DNA of 13,563 nucleotides from Bacteroidetes bacterium UBA4408 (GTDB lineage: Bacteria; Bacteroidota; Bacteroidia; UBA4408). The notes below the pieces were generated by a model, which was not told where the DNA came from, made no database searches, and saw only the letters and a list, made by a program, of their open reading frames with translations. The first letter of the stretch is position 1. Every line of letters begins with the position of its first letter. Positions 1-8,212 of the stretch are shown here, in pieces. The DNA is taken from positions 1-13,563 of the forward strand of contig DGQS01000086.1 in assembly GCA_002389785.1 (NCBI GenBank), written 5' to 3'. The position numbers were made by a program, and so were the translations under genes.

Positions 1-1
1 G

Positions 2-352
2 TTTTTATTCTTGTTTGCCATTACCTTACCTTTCGACATTCGCGATATGGAAATTGATGCAGCATTAAAGATTGTTACCTTTCCGATTGCCTTGGGTGTA
101 AAAAAAACAGTACAACTGGCACAGATAAGTATGCTTCTGTTTTGTTTAATGTACTTGATTTATTTCTTTTCTCATTCAGGACCTGATCAAGTGAAAGCTG
201 CAGCATATATACTTTCTGGCTTGTTATCGATACTTGTAATAAATAAATGCAAGGCAACAGTAAGCGAGTATTATATATCCTTTGGAATTGAAGGATTAAT
301 GCTGCTGCAATTTTGTTTAATTGCGATTGCTCGCATACTAACCACTAACTAA
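2..352 (+). CDS. UbiA-family prenyltransferase, C-terminal part (5' end outside window)
   Basis: The reading frame is open from the first bases of the window, so this is the C-terminal part of a longer gene of about 280-300 codons. Near the start it carries DIRDMEID, which fits the second Asp-rich motif of the UbiA superfamily, the one that helps bind the Mg-diphosphate of the prenyl donor. It is followed by a TFPIALG segment and three or four hydrophobic membrane segments, also typical of the family. These inner-membrane enzymes transfer a polyprenyl chain to an aromatic or other acceptor in quinone, haem or carotenoid-type pathways. The acceptor cannot be told from this fragment, and no quinone gene lies beside it. 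The gene is convergent with the desaturase, with 88 bases between them and no obvious terminator hairpin. Confidence 0.75.
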   Translation, partial: FLFLFAITLPFDIRDMEIDAALKIVTFPIALGVKKTVQLAQISMLLFCLMYLIYFFSHSGPDQVKAAAYILSGLLSILVINKCKATVSEYYISFGIEGLMLLQFCLIAIARILTTN

Positions 353-440
353 TCAAACAAGCTTTCTTAACTTTAGTTTATATAAAATTAAGCGTTTACC
401 TCATAAATAGAGGGAATCAGAGAGAAAGTGTTGGGTTTGT

Positions 441-1193
441 TTAGGCCTTTACTTCGGCAAAACGAATCACTTTTATCCACGATAAAAATTTAAGTATGGG
501 ATACGTAAAATCTATCTCAAACCATTTTTTAGCGAAGTTCGGAGCTAAGGGATATTTGTGGTGATTGTTTTGAAACAATTCGCCCATTAAGAGCAATCCA
601 AAAGGAGTTGTGTTGTGGGAATGATCGTGGTTGTCGAAATTTTGATAACCATATTTATGTCCACACCAATTTACAAATGCGCCTTGAATAGGGCCCATTA
701 AAAAATGTATGGGTAATAAAGCACACCACCACCATGATAAATCGTATCGAGTTATCACAAATGCATAAATTGAAAAGTAAATTGCCCCCCAAATAATGCG
801 CACTAACATGTGATCGCCAAAGCGGTCCATCTTATCCCAAACAGGTAAGTCTTTTGAAAACTGATTATCGGGTTTAATTGCACCCGTTTTGAAATCGTTG
901 TAAATTTTTTTCGTTTCCCACATCATTTGAAAAACATCGCGGTAAAAAATAGGCGAATGCGGATCCTTCTTTGTGTCGCTGTATTCGTGATGCATGCGGT
1001 GCATTACCGCATATGCTCTAGGAACTAAGTAGGAAGAGCCTTGAAAAAACCAGGTGAAAAAATAGAATACTTTTTCAGTAAAAGCACTCATTGTAAACAT
1101 TTTATGTGAACCAAATCGGTGCAAAAAAGCGGTATGAAAAAACAAAGAGCAAAACCAATGAGCGAAGAAAACAACTATTAAAATCCAATACAT
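441..1193 (-). CDS. Membrane fatty-acid (acyl-CoA) desaturase
   Basis: A di-iron integral membrane desaturase that would introduce a double bond into fatty acyl chains, affecting membrane fluidity. With the ATG at 1193 as residue 1 (250 aa), the histidine boxes are HRFGSH (about 25-30), HRMHH (about 65-69) and QNNHH near the C-terminus, where Q replaces the first H as allowed in the (H/Q)xxHH box. NWCGHKYGY and HDHSHNTTP are further iron-ligand regions seen in this family. PRAYAVMHRMHH and the following DPHSP are also typical. The frame stays open upstream to a TTG at 1349, which would add 52 residues and overlap the end of hemL by 29 bases. I prefer the ATG because related short desaturases begin at this hydrophobic helix. 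The gene lies 127 bases downstream of hemL on the same strand and has no clear promoter of its own, so it is probably co-transcribed. Confidence 0.88.
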   Translation of the reverse strand: MYWILIVVFFAHWFCSLFFHTAFLHRFGSHKMFTMSAFTEKVFYFFTWFFQGSSYLVPRAYAVMHRMHHEYSDTKKDPHSPIFYRDVFQMMWETKKIYNDFKTGAIKPDNQFSKDLPVWDKMDRFGDHMLVRIIWGAIYFSIYAFVITRYDLSWWWCALLPIHFLMGPIQGAFVNWCGHKYGYQNFDNHDHSHNTTPFGLLLMGELFQNNHHKYPLAPNFAKKWFEIDFTYPILKFLSWIKVIRFAEVKA

Positions 1194-1320
1194 GTATATA
1201 AAGCTAAGATTAAGAAAATGAATTATCAGATAAAAAACTATCCAGCCAAAAGCTTCGATAAATTTTTCCGCAAAGAACGTAAAATACTTGTTATAAAGTA
1301 GGATGAAAAACTGATTGTTA

Positions 1321-2628
1321 TCAGCTAGCTGATTTTGTGCTGAAAACAAGGTCTAATGCTGCACAAAAATGTTGCGCTGCACTACTTAAATCTTTTGCTG
1401 TATGCGCTTCCGAAACAAAACCTACTTCATACCCGGATGGACCAAGATAAACGCCCCTTTTCAGTAATTCATGATAAAACACGCGAAACTTATCCATACC
1501 GGAAGCATCTATTTCATCGGCACTGCGAATTGCTTCTGCTTTGCTAAATGCTATCCAAAATATTGAACCAATTGAATACATGCTAAAATCGTAGGACTTT
1601 GAGGCGGCATAATCACAAACTTCACGAATAAATGCCTCAGTTTTGGCTTTTAGTTGTTCATAAAAATAAGGCTTCAAACATTCGGTCAATTGAGCTATTC
1701 CAGCACTCATGGCTACCGGATTTCCTGATAAAGTACCCGCCTGATAAACCTTACCTTCGGGCGAAATATTGCCCATAATTTCGGCACTTGCTCCATAAGC
1801 ACCAACCGGCAATCCACCTCCAATAATTTTACCATAGGTACAAATATCGGGTTGAATTCCATAGTACCCTGCAGCGCCTGTAAATCCAACTCTAAATCCT
1901 GAAATTACTTCATCAAAAATGAGTAAGCTTCCTTCGGCACTACACAAGGTTCGAAGTTCTTTTAAAAACTCAGCAGTTTGTAGCAAAAGTCCATTGTTAG
2001 CAGGTATCGGCTCTATAATCACACAAGCAATTTCATTCTTAAATTCTGCGAAAGCGCTTTTCACTGCTGCTAAATTATTTAATGAAACTACAATGGTTTC
2101 GTTTACAAAACTTTCAGGAATACCGGCAGACGAAGAATTTCCAAATGTGACCAAACCACTGCCTGCCTTTACCAGCAAGGAATCAACATGACCATGATAA
2201 CAGCCTTCAAATTTCAGTATTTTGTTTCTACCTGTAAATCCTCTGGCAAGGCGAATAGCGCTCATAACTGCCTCTGTACCAGAACTAACAAAACGAATTT
2301 TCTGGATATATTTATTGTTGCTCAAGATTAATTCAGCCAATTCGTTTTCTAAACGTGTAGGCGCTCCAAAAGAGGTTCCGTTTGCAATGGTCTCAACAAC
2401 TTTATTTCGCACCTTGGCATTGTTATGTCCTAAAATTAGTGGTCCCCATGAACAGCAAAAATCAATGTATTCATTACCATCTGCATCCCATATCCTACAG
2501 CCATCTCCTTTTTCAATAAATACAGGCGTGCCACCAACCGATCGAAACGCTCTTACCGGTGAATTAACTCCTCCCGGAAAATAGTTTTTTGCCTTTTCAA
2601 ATAATGCTTCTGATTTATCGCGTTTCAT
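1321..2628 (-). CDS. hemL: Glutamate-1-semialdehyde 2,1-aminomutase
   Basis: A cytoplasmic PLP enzyme converting glutamate-1-semialdehyde to 5-aminolevulinate, the last step of the C5 route to haem precursors. Its 435 residues match the usual family length of about 430. The N-terminus has the signature PGGVNSPVRAF (about 18-28). SSGTEAVMSA (115-124) binds cofactor phosphate, FDEVISGFR (238-246) carries the Asp that contacts the PLP ring nitrogen, and the Schiff-base lysine is K267 in TYGKIIGGGLPVGAYG. That last motif separates it from ordinary class III aminotransferases. The ATG at 2628 directly precedes the conserved MKRDKSEALFEKA start. There is no Shine-Dalgarno sequence; a perfect -7 box lies 24 bases upstream. 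No other haem gene is in the window, so this is an isolated member of the pathway. Confidence 0.96.
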   Translation of the reverse strand: MKRDKSEALFEKAKNYFPGGVNSPVRAFRSVGGTPVFIEKGDGCRIWDADGNEYIDFCCSWGPLILGHNNAKVRNKVVETIANGTSFGAPTRLENELAELILSNNKYIQKIRFVSSGTEAVMSAIRLARGFTGRNKILKFEGCYHGHVDSLLVKAGSGLVTFGNSSSAGIPESFVNETIVVSLNNLAAVKSAFAEFKNEIACVIIEPIPANNGLLLQTAEFLKELRTLCSAEGSLLIFDEVISGFRVGFTGAAGYYGIQPDICTYGKIIGGGLPVGAYGASAEIMGNISPEGKVYQAGTLSGNPVAMSAGIAQLTECLKPYFYEQLKAKTEAFIREVCDYAASKSYDFSMYSIGSIFWIAFSKAEAIRSADEIDASGMDKFRVFYHELLKRGVYLGPSGYEVGFVSEAHTAKDLSSAAQHFCAALDLVFSTKSAS

Positions 2629-2651
2629 ATTTTTAAATTTTAAATTGAGGG

Positions 2652-2659
2652 CAAAGATA
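2652..2659 (-). promoter_or_regulatory. Putative -7 promoter box for hemL (TATCTTTG)
   Basis: On the minus strand the sequence reads TATCTTTG, a perfect match to the Bacteroidota -7 consensus TAnnTTTG. Transcription would begin about 15-20 bases before the hemL ATG. There is no TTG at the expected -33 position. The box is the left half of a 14-bp palindrome shared with the box facing kynU. Confidence 0.55.
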
Positions 2660-2667
2660 TATCTTTA
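2660..2667 (+). promoter_or_regulatory. Putative -7 promoter box for kynU (TATCTTTA)
   Basis: The plus strand reads TATCTTTA, which matches TAnnTTTG at every defined base but the last. It abuts the hemL box with no gap and lies 54 bases upstream of the kynU ATG, so the leader would be about 45-50 bases. No TTG is present 19 bases upstream, so support rests on the -7 match and position only. Confidence 0.35.
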
Positions 2668-2721
2668 GGCAATTGAATTTTATTCTGTATTCGCTTAACA
2701 GCATCCATCAACTTTTAAACA

Positions 2722-3993
2722 ATGAACTACATTAACTCGCTTGAATTTGCACAACAACAAGACAACATTGACCCGTTAAAAAATTACCGAAATCGTTTTC
2801 ATTTTCCGCATCATGAGGGTAAGCCTCTTTTATATTTTACAGGTAATTCGCTAGGATTACAGCCTAAAACAGTGCTTGACAATTTAAAACAAGAACTGGA
2901 AGATTGGGCCCATTACGGTGTTGAGGGACATTTCATGGCTAAACTACCTTGGGTTTCCTATCACGAAAATTTAACCAAGCAAGCGGCAAATATTGTTGGT
3001 GCTTTACCAAGTGAGGTGGTTATGATGAATCAGCTTACCGTTAATTTGCATTTATTGATGGTAAGTTTTTACAGGCCAACTGCCAAACGTTATAAAATTA
3101 TTTGTGAAGCAAAAGCATTTCCCTCTGATCAGTATGCGCTTGAAAGTCAAGTAAAATTTCATGGTTTTGCGCCTGAAAGTGCAATTGTTGAAGTACATCC
3201 CCGCGAAGGAGAACATTGCATACGACAGGAAGATATATTTGCAGCCATTGAAAAAAATAAAGAGGAATTAGCGTTGATACTGATTGGTGGTGTAAATTAT
3301 TATACCGGGCAAGTATTCGATATGGAAGCGATTACTAAGGCTGGACACCAAGCTGGCGCTCTTGTTGGTTTTGATTTAGCACATGCAGCCGGAAACTTAG
3401 TTTTAAAACTACACGATTGGAAAGTAGACTTTGCCTGCTGGTGTAGCTACAAATATTTGAATTCGGGACCGGGCGGAGTAGCAGGTGCCTTCGTTCATCA
3501 ACAACATGAAAATGAAAATTTACCACGATTTGCCGGTTGGTGGGGGCACACAAAGGAGGTACGTTTTAAAATGGAAAAGGGATTTGTTCCCATGGCTGGT
3601 GCAGAAGGATGGCAATTGAGCAACGCTCCTATTTTGAGCATGGCTGCTTGCAAAGCAAGTTTAGATATATTTGAAGAAGTTGGAATGGAATCACTCGCTA
3701 AAAAAAGAGAGCTGCTTACAGGATACCTGGAGTTTTTGTTGGACGAATTAAATGCAAAAAAAGGAAACTATCACTTAGAAATTATTACTCCTCGCGACAA
3801 AAAACAACGAGGAGCGCAATTGAGCATATTGGCACACGGTGGAGATGCACGTGCCTACTTTAATCAACTAACTTCCAAAGGTGTTATATCAGATTGGCGC
3901 GAACCGAACGTTATTCGGGTAGCTCCTGCTCCCTTGTACAATTCATTTGAAGATGTGTGGAGAATGGTAGATTTTATGGGGCAAATCAATTAA
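2722..3993 (+). CDS. kynU: Kynureninase
   Basis: A cytoplasmic PLP enzyme that hydrolyses kynurenine (or 3-hydroxykynurenine) to anthranilate (or 3-hydroxyanthranilate) plus alanine, in tryptophan breakdown and, in some bacteria, aerobic NAD synthesis. Its 423 residues match the family length. Family motifs include [10 protein letters not shown] (39-48), [10 protein letters not shown] (62-71), MNQLTVNLH (102-110), FDLAHAAGN (217-225, with the PLP-ring Asp and a conserved His), and [11 protein letters not shown], where K244 forms the Schiff base. RFAGWWGH follows. The ATG at 2722 fits the expected N-terminus. No tryptophan dioxygenase, formamidase, kynurenine monooxygenase or 3-HAA dioxygenase gene lies nearby, so the rest of the route must be elsewhere. 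The gene is divergent from hemL. Confidence 0.95.
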   Translation: MNYINSLEFAQQQDNIDPLKNYRNRFHFPHHEGKPLLYFTGNSLGLQPKTVLDNLKQELEDWAHYGVEGHFMAKLPWVSYHENLTKQAANIVGALPSEVVMMNQLTVNLHLLMVSFYRPTAKRYKIICEAKAFPSDQYALESQVKFHGFAPESAIVEVHPREGEHCIRQEDIFAAIEKNKEELALILIGGVNYYTGQVFDMEAITKAGHQAGALVGFDLAHAAGNLVLKLHDWKVDFACWCSYKYLNSGPGGVAGAFVHQQHENENLPRFAGWWGHTKEVRFKMEKGFVPMAGAEGWQLSNAPILSMAACKASLDIFEEVGMESLAKKRELLTGYLEFLLDELNAKKGNYHLEIITPRDKKQRGAQLSILAHGGDARAYFNQLTSKGVISDWREPNVIRVAPAPLYNSFEDVWRMVDFMGQIN

Positions 3994-4119
3994 AATTTAT
4001 CCCTTTTCAAATGAAAAACAGAAACAATCTTTATTCGAATAACCAACAAGTAAGGATAAAACTGAGCGTTGCTTTTCAATACAAAACAAAGTTGAAGTAA
4101 GATTTTGCTGAATTCTAAA

Positions 4120-5559
4120 ATGACAAACAGTGAAAACTTTGAAAAACTCATGCATAAAAATTTCGTGCATGAGCCCACATCGGGACAAAGTAAATTGATG
4201 AAGCAACTTACCGCATTTTGTTTTTCAGAAAAAGAAAATTGCGTTTTTTTATTGAAAGGGTATGCGGGTACAGGTAAAACCAGCATTGTGGGAGCTTTGG
4301 TGAACACGCTGCCTTCTTTTAATATAAACTATGTACTGCTTGCACCTACAGGAAGAGCAGCAAAAGTATTGAGCAATTATTCACGCAAGCCTGCCTTTAC
4401 CATTCATAAAAAAATTTACAAACCAAAAGTCGACAAGGAAGCAGGCGCTGCCCTATTTGTGTTACAACCCAACAAGCACGAACAAACTATTTTTATAGTT
4501 GATGAAGCTTCAATGATTGGTGATGGCAACAGTGCTAAAGATGATGCATTTTCGGGCAGCCAAAGTTTACTCGATGATTTAATGCGTTATGTAGCACAAG
4601 GAAAAAACTGCAAATTGCTTTTTATAGGAGACACCGCGCAGCTTCCACCGGTAGGTTTGGAGCAAAGTCCAGCCTTGGATTTAACCTATTTAAAACATGC
4701 ATTTCCGGTAACCATTCATGCTACTGAATTAACAGAGGTAATGCGTCAAGCGGAGGAGTCGGGAATATTGACCAATGCAACTGCTCTGCGATTTGCTATT
4801 AAAATGCATCTTGAAGGTATTCCTAAATTTTCGTTGAATTCCTTTAGCGACATATCACATATTAATGGGAATGAATTAATTGAAAATTTGGAAAGTGCCT
4901 TCCGAAAATATGGTGAAGAAGGAACCATGATGATTTGTCGCTCTAATAAACGTGCCAATGGCTATAACCAACAAATTCGCAATCAAATTCTTTGGCGTGA
5001 AACCGAATTGGCCGAAGGAGATTTACTGATGGTTGTAAAAAACAATTATTACTGGTTGCCCGAAGATGCAAAAGCAGATTTTATTGCAAATGGTGATATT
5101 GTACAAATAAAAAGGGTTAAGAAATTCATTGAAAAACATGGGTTTCGTTTCGCTGATGTTACCATTAAGATGCTTGATTACATTGACGATACAGAGTTTG
5201 ACGTAAAATTAATTTTGTCTACAATTCAATCAGAAGCACCTGCGTTAACCTATTCTGAAAATAATAAATTGTATCAATCTGTTACTGCCGAATATTCAAA
5301 CGAATCCAACAAATCGAAACGCTTCTTAAAAATAAAAGCTGATCCGTTTTTTAATGCTTTGCAGGTTAAATTTGCATATGCAGTTACCTGTCATAAAGCA
5401 CAGGGTGGGCAATGGCCTTGTGTTTTTGTTGAACAAGGATATATCACAGAAGAAATGATTAATGCCGAATTTTTAAGATGGCTTTATACGGCAGTTACCC
5501 GAGCTTCAGAAAAGTTATATCTGGTAAACTTTACAGCTGATTTTTTTCAGGCAGAATAA
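4120..5559 (+). CDS. RecD/Dda-like SF1 DNA helicase
   Basis: An ATP-dependent DNA helicase of superfamily 1, probably the SF1B (RecD/Dda/Pif1-like, 5'-3') branch, acting in DNA repair or recombination. Numbered from the ATG at 4120 (479 aa), Walker A is GYAGTGKT (about 47-54), followed by APTGRAAKVL (motif Ia). The DEAS Walker B is at about 128-131, and GDTAQLPPVG is motif III (about 170-179). Near the C-terminus are TCHKAQGGQW (motif V) and YTAVTRA (motif VI), forming the UvrD_C_2-type end. The middle part could hold the small SH3-like insertion found in this group. An in-frame TTG at 4105 would add five residues; the ATG is the better start. It is much shorter than RecD of RecBCD or RecD2, so I give no symbol. 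It follows kynU by 126 bases. Confidence 0.88.
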   Translation: MTNSENFEKLMHKNFVHEPTSGQSKLMKQLTAFCFSEKENCVFLLKGYAGTGKTSIVGALVNTLPSFNINYVLLAPTGRAAKVLSNYSRKPAFTIHKKIYKPKVDKEAGAALFVLQPNKHEQTIFIVDEASMIGDGNSAKDDAFSGSQSLLDDLMRYVAQGKNCKLLFIGDTAQLPPVGLEQSPALDLTYLKHAFPVTIHATELTEVMRQAEESGILTNATALRFAIKMHLEGIPKFSLNSFSDISHINGNELIENLESAFRKYGEEGTMMICRSNKRANGYNQQIRNQILWRETELAEGDLLMVVKNNYYWLPEDAKADFIANGDIVQIKRVKKFIEKHGFRFADVTIKMLDYIDDTEFDVKLILSTIQSEAPALTYSENNKLYQSVTAEYSNESNKSKRFLKIKADPFFNALQVKFAYAVTCHKAQGGQWPCVFVEQGYITEEMINAEFLRWLYTAVTRASEKLYLVNFTADFFQAE

Positions 5560-5666
5560 CGAACGATTGAATTCATACCCTCATTATCTAACTGCTTTAC
5601 TAAACAATTTTAAAAGATTGTAACTTGTTTCCTATCTTAGAGGAGAATTAATTTACCTTATTTGCT

Positions 5667-6419
5667 ATGCTAAAAATAAAATTGAGTTCCATCAGTACTC
5701 GTGCTCCAAAAAAGCTGAGCAAAGACAACCTTAAAAAGGAAACAATAAAATTAAAGCTCAAATTGGAAGTTTTGCAAAATTTGCTTTACGCTGAAGGCAA
5801 ACATGCTTTGTTGGTGATTTTACAAGGAATGGATGCTTCCGGAAAAGATGGTGCAATAAAGAATGTGTTTGAACCCGTAAATCCAATCGGCTGCAAAGTA
5901 TTTGCTTTCAAAAAACCAAGTGAACTTGAATTGAAACATGATTTCTTGTGGCGCATTCATCAAGAAGTACCTGAAAAAGGGATGATGGGTATTTTTAATC
6001 GATCTCACTACGAAGATGTGTTAATACAACGCGTACATAAATGGGTTGATGAAAACACGGTTCTTCAACGTTTTGAGCACATAAATAATTTCGAAAAAAT
6101 GCTGGTTGAGAATGGAACAATTGTATTGAAATTTTATTTACATGTATCAAAAGAGGAGCAATTACAACGATTAAATGAACGATTAAATGATGCAAGCAAA
6201 ATGTGGAAACACAATGAAAATGACATCTTGGAGCGAAAATACTGGAGCCAATACATGAAATGCTATGAAGATGTTTTTGCGAATTGCTCCGATGGTGCTG
6301 CATGGAACATTATACCGAGCGACCAAAATTGGTATAAAGAATACCTTATTACCAAAAAAGTTGTTGAATCCTTAGAAGCATTAAAAATGAAATTTCCGGG
6401 CTTGAAAAAAGACAAGTAA
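5667..6419 (+). CDS. Polyphosphate kinase 2 (PPK2) family protein
   Basis: A cytoplasmic phosphotransferase that uses inorganic polyphosphate to phosphorylate nucleoside mono- or diphosphates. The 250 residues make a single PPK2 domain. They include Walker A GMDASGKDG (54-62), the FKKPSELELKHDFLWR region (81-96) seen in PPK2 enzymes, and NRSHYEDV (111-118), the Walker B-like motif. A lid segment with K179, W180 and ERKYW (about 189-193) follows, then AWNIIPSDQNWYK near the end. All key basic and acidic residues seem present, so it should be active. The subclass, and hence whether NMP or NDP is preferred, cannot be settled by eye. The mobA start is 4 bases after the stop, so the two are likely one transcript. 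The 107 bases upstream hold a weak TATCTTAG box at 5633-5640. Confidence 0.9.
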   Translation: MLKIKLSSISTRAPKKLSKDNLKKETIKLKLKLEVLQNLLYAEGKHALLVILQGMDASGKDGAIKNVFEPVNPIGCKVFAFKKPSELELKHDFLWRIHQEVPEKGMMGIFNRSHYEDVLIQRVHKWVDENTVLQRFEHINNFEKMLVENGTIVLKFYLHVSKEEQLQRLNERLNDASKMWKHNENDILERKYWSQYMKCYEDVFANCSDGAAWNIIPSDQNWYKEYLITKKVVESLEALKMKFPGLKKDK

Positions 6420-6423
6420 TAAC

Positions 6424-7026
6424 ATGCATCCTTTAATTGGTATTATTGCTTTAGGCGGTAAAAGTGAGCGAATGGGTACTGATAAAAGCATGTTGCAGTA
6501 TCACGGAAAGGCCCAATGGCAGTATGTTTTTGACTTGCTGTTGAACCTTTGTGATGCTGTTGTAGTTTCTTGTAATCGTTCTCAAGAATCCAATTTCCCA
6601 TCAGGAATTCCTGTTTTAATTGATGCTCCTGAGTTTGAAAATAACGGACCAATTGCAGCATTGCTCACTGCAACTAAAAAATTTCCCGATGCTTCCTTTC
6701 TACTGATAGGTTGCGATTATCCCTTCTTAAAACTTGATGAATTGAAATTGTTAGTACAAAGCCGCAATGAATCGGTAAATGGTCTAGCCTTTTATAATGA
6801 AGCAGTGAAAGTATATGAGCCTTTGCTTGCTATTTATGAGCAACCGGTATTAAATAAGCTGCAAGTTAATTTTGCTGCCGGAAAGCTTTCCTTACAGCAT
6901 TTTCTTATAGAAATAAACGCGTTAAAAATAATTCCTAAAAACAAAACTTCTATTCGCAGTATTGATACGAAAAATGAATTATTAAACGCAAAAGAAAAAC
7001 TTAGGAAGTTGAACTCGAAAAATTAA
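6424..7026 (+). CDS. mobA: Molybdenum cofactor guanylyltransferase-like protein
   Basis: Likely a cytoplasmic nucleotidyltransferase that joins GMP from GTP to molybdopterin to form the guanine dinucleotide cofactor. The 200-residue length is right for MobA. The glycine loop reads GGKSERMGTDKSML (11-24) with the catalytic-loop Lys at 21. NNGPIAALL (73-81) corresponds to the GPLAG-type segment and GCDYPFL (96-102) contains the Mg-binding Asp98. The canonical LAGGKS is altered to ALGGKS, a mild change. The C-terminal part is less conserved, as usual. Related NTP-transferases for other sugars or cofactors (MocA, IspD-like) are alternatives, but the RMGTDK and GCDYPFL motifs favour MobA. It begins 4 bases after the PPK2 gene, and its stop codon overlaps the stop of the convergent M23 gene in a shared TTAA. 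Confidence 0.82.
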   Translation: MHPLIGIIALGGKSERMGTDKSMLQYHGKAQWQYVFDLLLNLCDAVVVSCNRSQESNFPSGIPVLIDAPEFENNGPIAALLTATKKFPDASFLLIGCDYPFLKLDELKLLVQSRNESVNGLAFYNEAVKVYEPLLAIYEQPVLNKLQVNFAAGKLSLQHFLIEINALKIIPKNKTSIRSIDTKNELLNAKEKLRKLNSKN

Positions 7027-7982
7027 ACCAAACGTAGGCGCTTACCGGGACGAAGCACTGTTGTGGTGCGAATTCCATTAAGTCTACACAATTTTTTAAG
7101 TGAAATATTTTTACGTTGTGCTATTTTGCCGAGGGTATCTCCTTTTTTAACAACGTAGTACTTTCCATGCTTTCCGGATTTAGCATAGGATTTTGATTTT
7201 GAACGAAAATCAACGATATAGGAAAAATTACTTTTGTCAATTGCAATACTATCTCGCACTAATTTGCCTTCGCTAAACGAAATAATGGAATTTGGATTAA
7301 TGGGCATTCCTTTGTAACGTACTTCGTAATGCAAATGACTTCCTGAAGAATGACCTGTATTACCGCCTAAGCCAAGTATTTCACCCGATTCAACATGTTG
7401 CCCTATTTTTACGTGAATGGCAGAAAGATGCGCATAGATGGTCTCTAAACCATTTTTGTGACGCACCATTACAACATTTCCAAAGGTTGAGCTTCGACGT
7501 GCTATTCGCACAGTACCTTCAAATGAACAGCGCACTGCTTCACCGGTTTCGAGCTTAATATCAACTCCATAATGATAACGTACTCGGCTTCTAGGTCCAA
7601 AATCAGAGGTAATATTTCCGCAATAAGGATGATTATAGTCGCACTGATACTTGTCTTGTAAAATAATTAAGGTAGTGTCAGGTTTTTGAGTTAAATCCAT
7701 TTTGTACGGATTCACACTAATAGTGTCCCAAATACCGTAATAATCGAAGTTCGGATCGTAAGCAGCCGATTCTTCGTCAAAATCGTTATCACTGTTATCA
7801 ATGTCATCAAAGCTTTCAATGTCATTGTTTTTTAAAAAATCAGGCGAAATGAGGAACGGAACAGTATCTTTCCCAACTTCCTCAGAACTAACTGAAGATA
7901 GCTCTCCCTTGCTGTTTCCGGCTAGAGCTGGAAGTACCTGTAGTACCAGCAAACAAAAAAATATGAAATTTAGCTTCTTCAA
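7023..7982 (-). CDS. Secreted M23 metallopeptidase with C-terminal LysM
   Basis: A probable peptidoglycan DD-endopeptidase or its regulator, exported to the periplasm. Residues 1-21 form a signal peptide (basic start, hydrophobic core, ALA just before G22). Residues about 53-80 are a low-complexity acidic linker rich in Asp. The M23 domain follows: SDFGPRSRVRYHYGVD gives H137 and D141 (HxxxD), YAHLS gives H185, and SGSHLHYEV gives H216 and H218. The zinc ligands and catalytic histidines are all present, so it should be active rather than degenerate. A LysM repeat (about 275-318, VKKGDTLGKIAQRKNISLKKLCRLN) would bind glycan. The start is a TTG at 7982: a stop codon lies two codons upstream and no ATG precedes the signal peptide. 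It is convergent with and overlaps mobA by 4 bases. Confidence 0.92.
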   Translation of the reverse strand: MKKLNFIFFCLLVLQVLPALAGNSKGELSSVSSEEVGKDTVPFLISPDFLKNNDIESFDDIDNSDNDFDEESAAYDPNFDYYGIWDTISVNPYKMDLTQKPDTTLIILQDKYQCDYNHPYCGNITSDFGPRSRVRYHYGVDIKLETGEAVRCSFEGTVRIARRSSTFGNVVMVRHKNGLETIYAHLSAIHVKIGQHVESGEILGLGGNTGHSSGSHLHYEVRYKGMPINPNSIISFSEGKLVRDSIAIDKSNFSYIVDFRSKSKSYAKSGKHGKYYVVKKGDTLGKIAQRKNISLKKLCRLNGIRTTTVLRPGKRLRLV

Positions 7983-8144
7983 TTTTTATTCAAAATTCGA
8001 TGTATGGTCGTTTTTTATCTGTGGCTAAAATATTAATTAAAGTGTGAACACAAAAAAAATATTCGCTTAAATCGAAAAAACTTATCGTTAAGAAAAGTTA
8101 ACAAGTGTGATTTGTTGATTCGGCAAGGGTTAGCTAAAAAAGTC

Positions 8145-8152
8145 TATTTTTG
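8145..8152 (+). promoter_or_regulatory. Putative -7 promoter box for the cyclophilin operon (TATTTTTG)
   Basis: TATTTTTG is a perfect TAnnTTTG match in the 230-base divergent region between the M23 gene and the cyclophilin gene. It would give a leader of about 55 bases before the ATG at 8213. The -33 TTG is not found at the usual spacing. I see nothing else firm in 7983-8212. Confidence 0.5.
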
Positions 8153-8212
8153 AAAAAAATTCTGAACGGGAATTAATTTAGACTAAAAATAAACCAATAG
8201 TTAAATAAGTAT

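Noticed and set aside
353..440. Possible terminator between the UbiA and desaturase genes
   Set aside because: The 88 bases contain no G+C-rich inverted repeat followed by a T-run on either strand.
1919..2584. Plus-strand open frames of 90 and 120 codons opposite hemL
   Set aside because: They are antisense to a strongly conserved enzyme gene and their products look like no protein family.
4011..4100. 29-codon plus-strand open frame (MKNRNNLYSNNQQ...) between kynU and the helicase gene
   Set aside because: The peptide is a polar, low-complexity product with no recognisable feature and no promoter or ribosome site ahead of it; a short open frame is expected by chance in A+T-rich intergenic DNA.
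5633..5640. TATCTTAG as promoter of the PPK2-mobA unit
   Set aside because: It differs from TAnnTTTG at one defined base and has no TTG at the expected spacing, so I did not list it as a feature.
8088..8108. Imperfect hairpin with GTTAA and TTAAC arms upstream of the cyclophilin gene
   Set aside because: The stem is only five A+T-rich pairs plus three more after a bulge, which is expected by chance.
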